Source: Scedosporium boydii | Taxonomy: Eukaryota > Ascomycota > Sordariomycetes > Microascales > Microascaceae | Direction: 5' to 3' | DNA length: 17,926 nt | Assembly: GCA_002221725.1 (NCBI GenBank) | Contig: NJFT01000394.1 | Coordinates: forward strand, 1-17,926 | Shown: positions 17,891 through 17,926 of the stretch, one piece after another | How positions within the stretch are numbered: position 1 is the stretch's first letter | Layout: every line of letters begins with the position of its first letter | Notes under the pieces: model-generated | What the model was told of the DNA's origin: nothing | Databases searched by the model: none | Seen by the model: the letters and a program-made list of their open reading frames with translations, nothing else | Translations under genes and position numbers: made by a program

Positions 17891-17926
17891 AGATTACCAG
17901 CGGAAAGAAGAAAATGTCAATAGATT
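17845..17926 (+). repeat. intact copy of the gene-end duplication
   Basis: The last codons, stop and 3' flank of the MCT-like gene, matching 4673-4753. The window ends inside the similarity (both copies still share TAGATT), so the true right border is not visible. Confidence 0.85.

Noticed and set aside
1..17926. CRISPR arrays, bacterial operons, rRNA or tRNA genes
   Set aside because: None is seen; intron structure and gene families are fungal nuclear.

Overview
The window reads as nuclear DNA of a filamentous ascomycete, most likely a Eurotiomycete of the Aspergillus/Penicillium type. The evidence is short introns of about 60-85 nt with GTAAGT-like donors, CTAAC/CTGAC branch sites and YAG or RAG acceptors; monocistronic genes on both strands; fungal transporter families; a decayed gene with a fungal 2EXR-type motif; and an AT-rich tract with stop-riddled coding relics that resembles repeat-induced point mutation (RIP). 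The species is an inference from family resemblance only.

Layout. 1-704: non-coding, with a G-run cluster. 705-2093 (-): an intronless metal-dependent amidohydrolase whose metal-ligand pattern matches the ochratoxinase/imidazolonepropionase-like group. 2094-2568: a divergent promoter. 2569-4288 (+): a five-exon MFS permease of the allantoate/anion:cation symporter type, including a 15-nt microexon. 4673-4753: a copy of the last codons and 3' flank of the MFS gene at the far right end of the window. About 5020-6230: an AT-rich block with a decayed minus-strand reading frame, probably a dead repeat. 6640-7720 (+): a broken 2EXR-like gene with frameshifts and four in-frame stops.

8347-9564 (+) is the most remarkable locus. 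It is a 99-residue gene assembled from 14 tiny exons. Nine consecutive exons are exactly 21 nt and phase 0, so each encodes one heptad, and the heptads line up as a predicted coiled coil. None of the long open frames shows this gene; it appears only when the splice signals are read. I do not recognise the family.

9565-11257 is mostly non-coding, with one weak small ORF. 11258-11905 (-) is a secreted ten-cysteine protein with its own TATA box. 12130-13140 holds several weak candidate ORFs. 13141-16228 is gene-poor, with a second small AT-rich patch. 16335-17890 (+) is a three-exon monocarboxylate-transporter-like MFS protein.

How the genes may work together. The divergent amidohydrolase and carboxylate-type permease could form a small uptake-and-hydrolysis pair sharing one promoter. 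No other functional link between neighbours is supported. The mix of decayed genes, an AT-rich repeat relic, a gene-end duplicate, a secreted protein and an unrecognised microexon gene is typical of an accessory or rearranged region.
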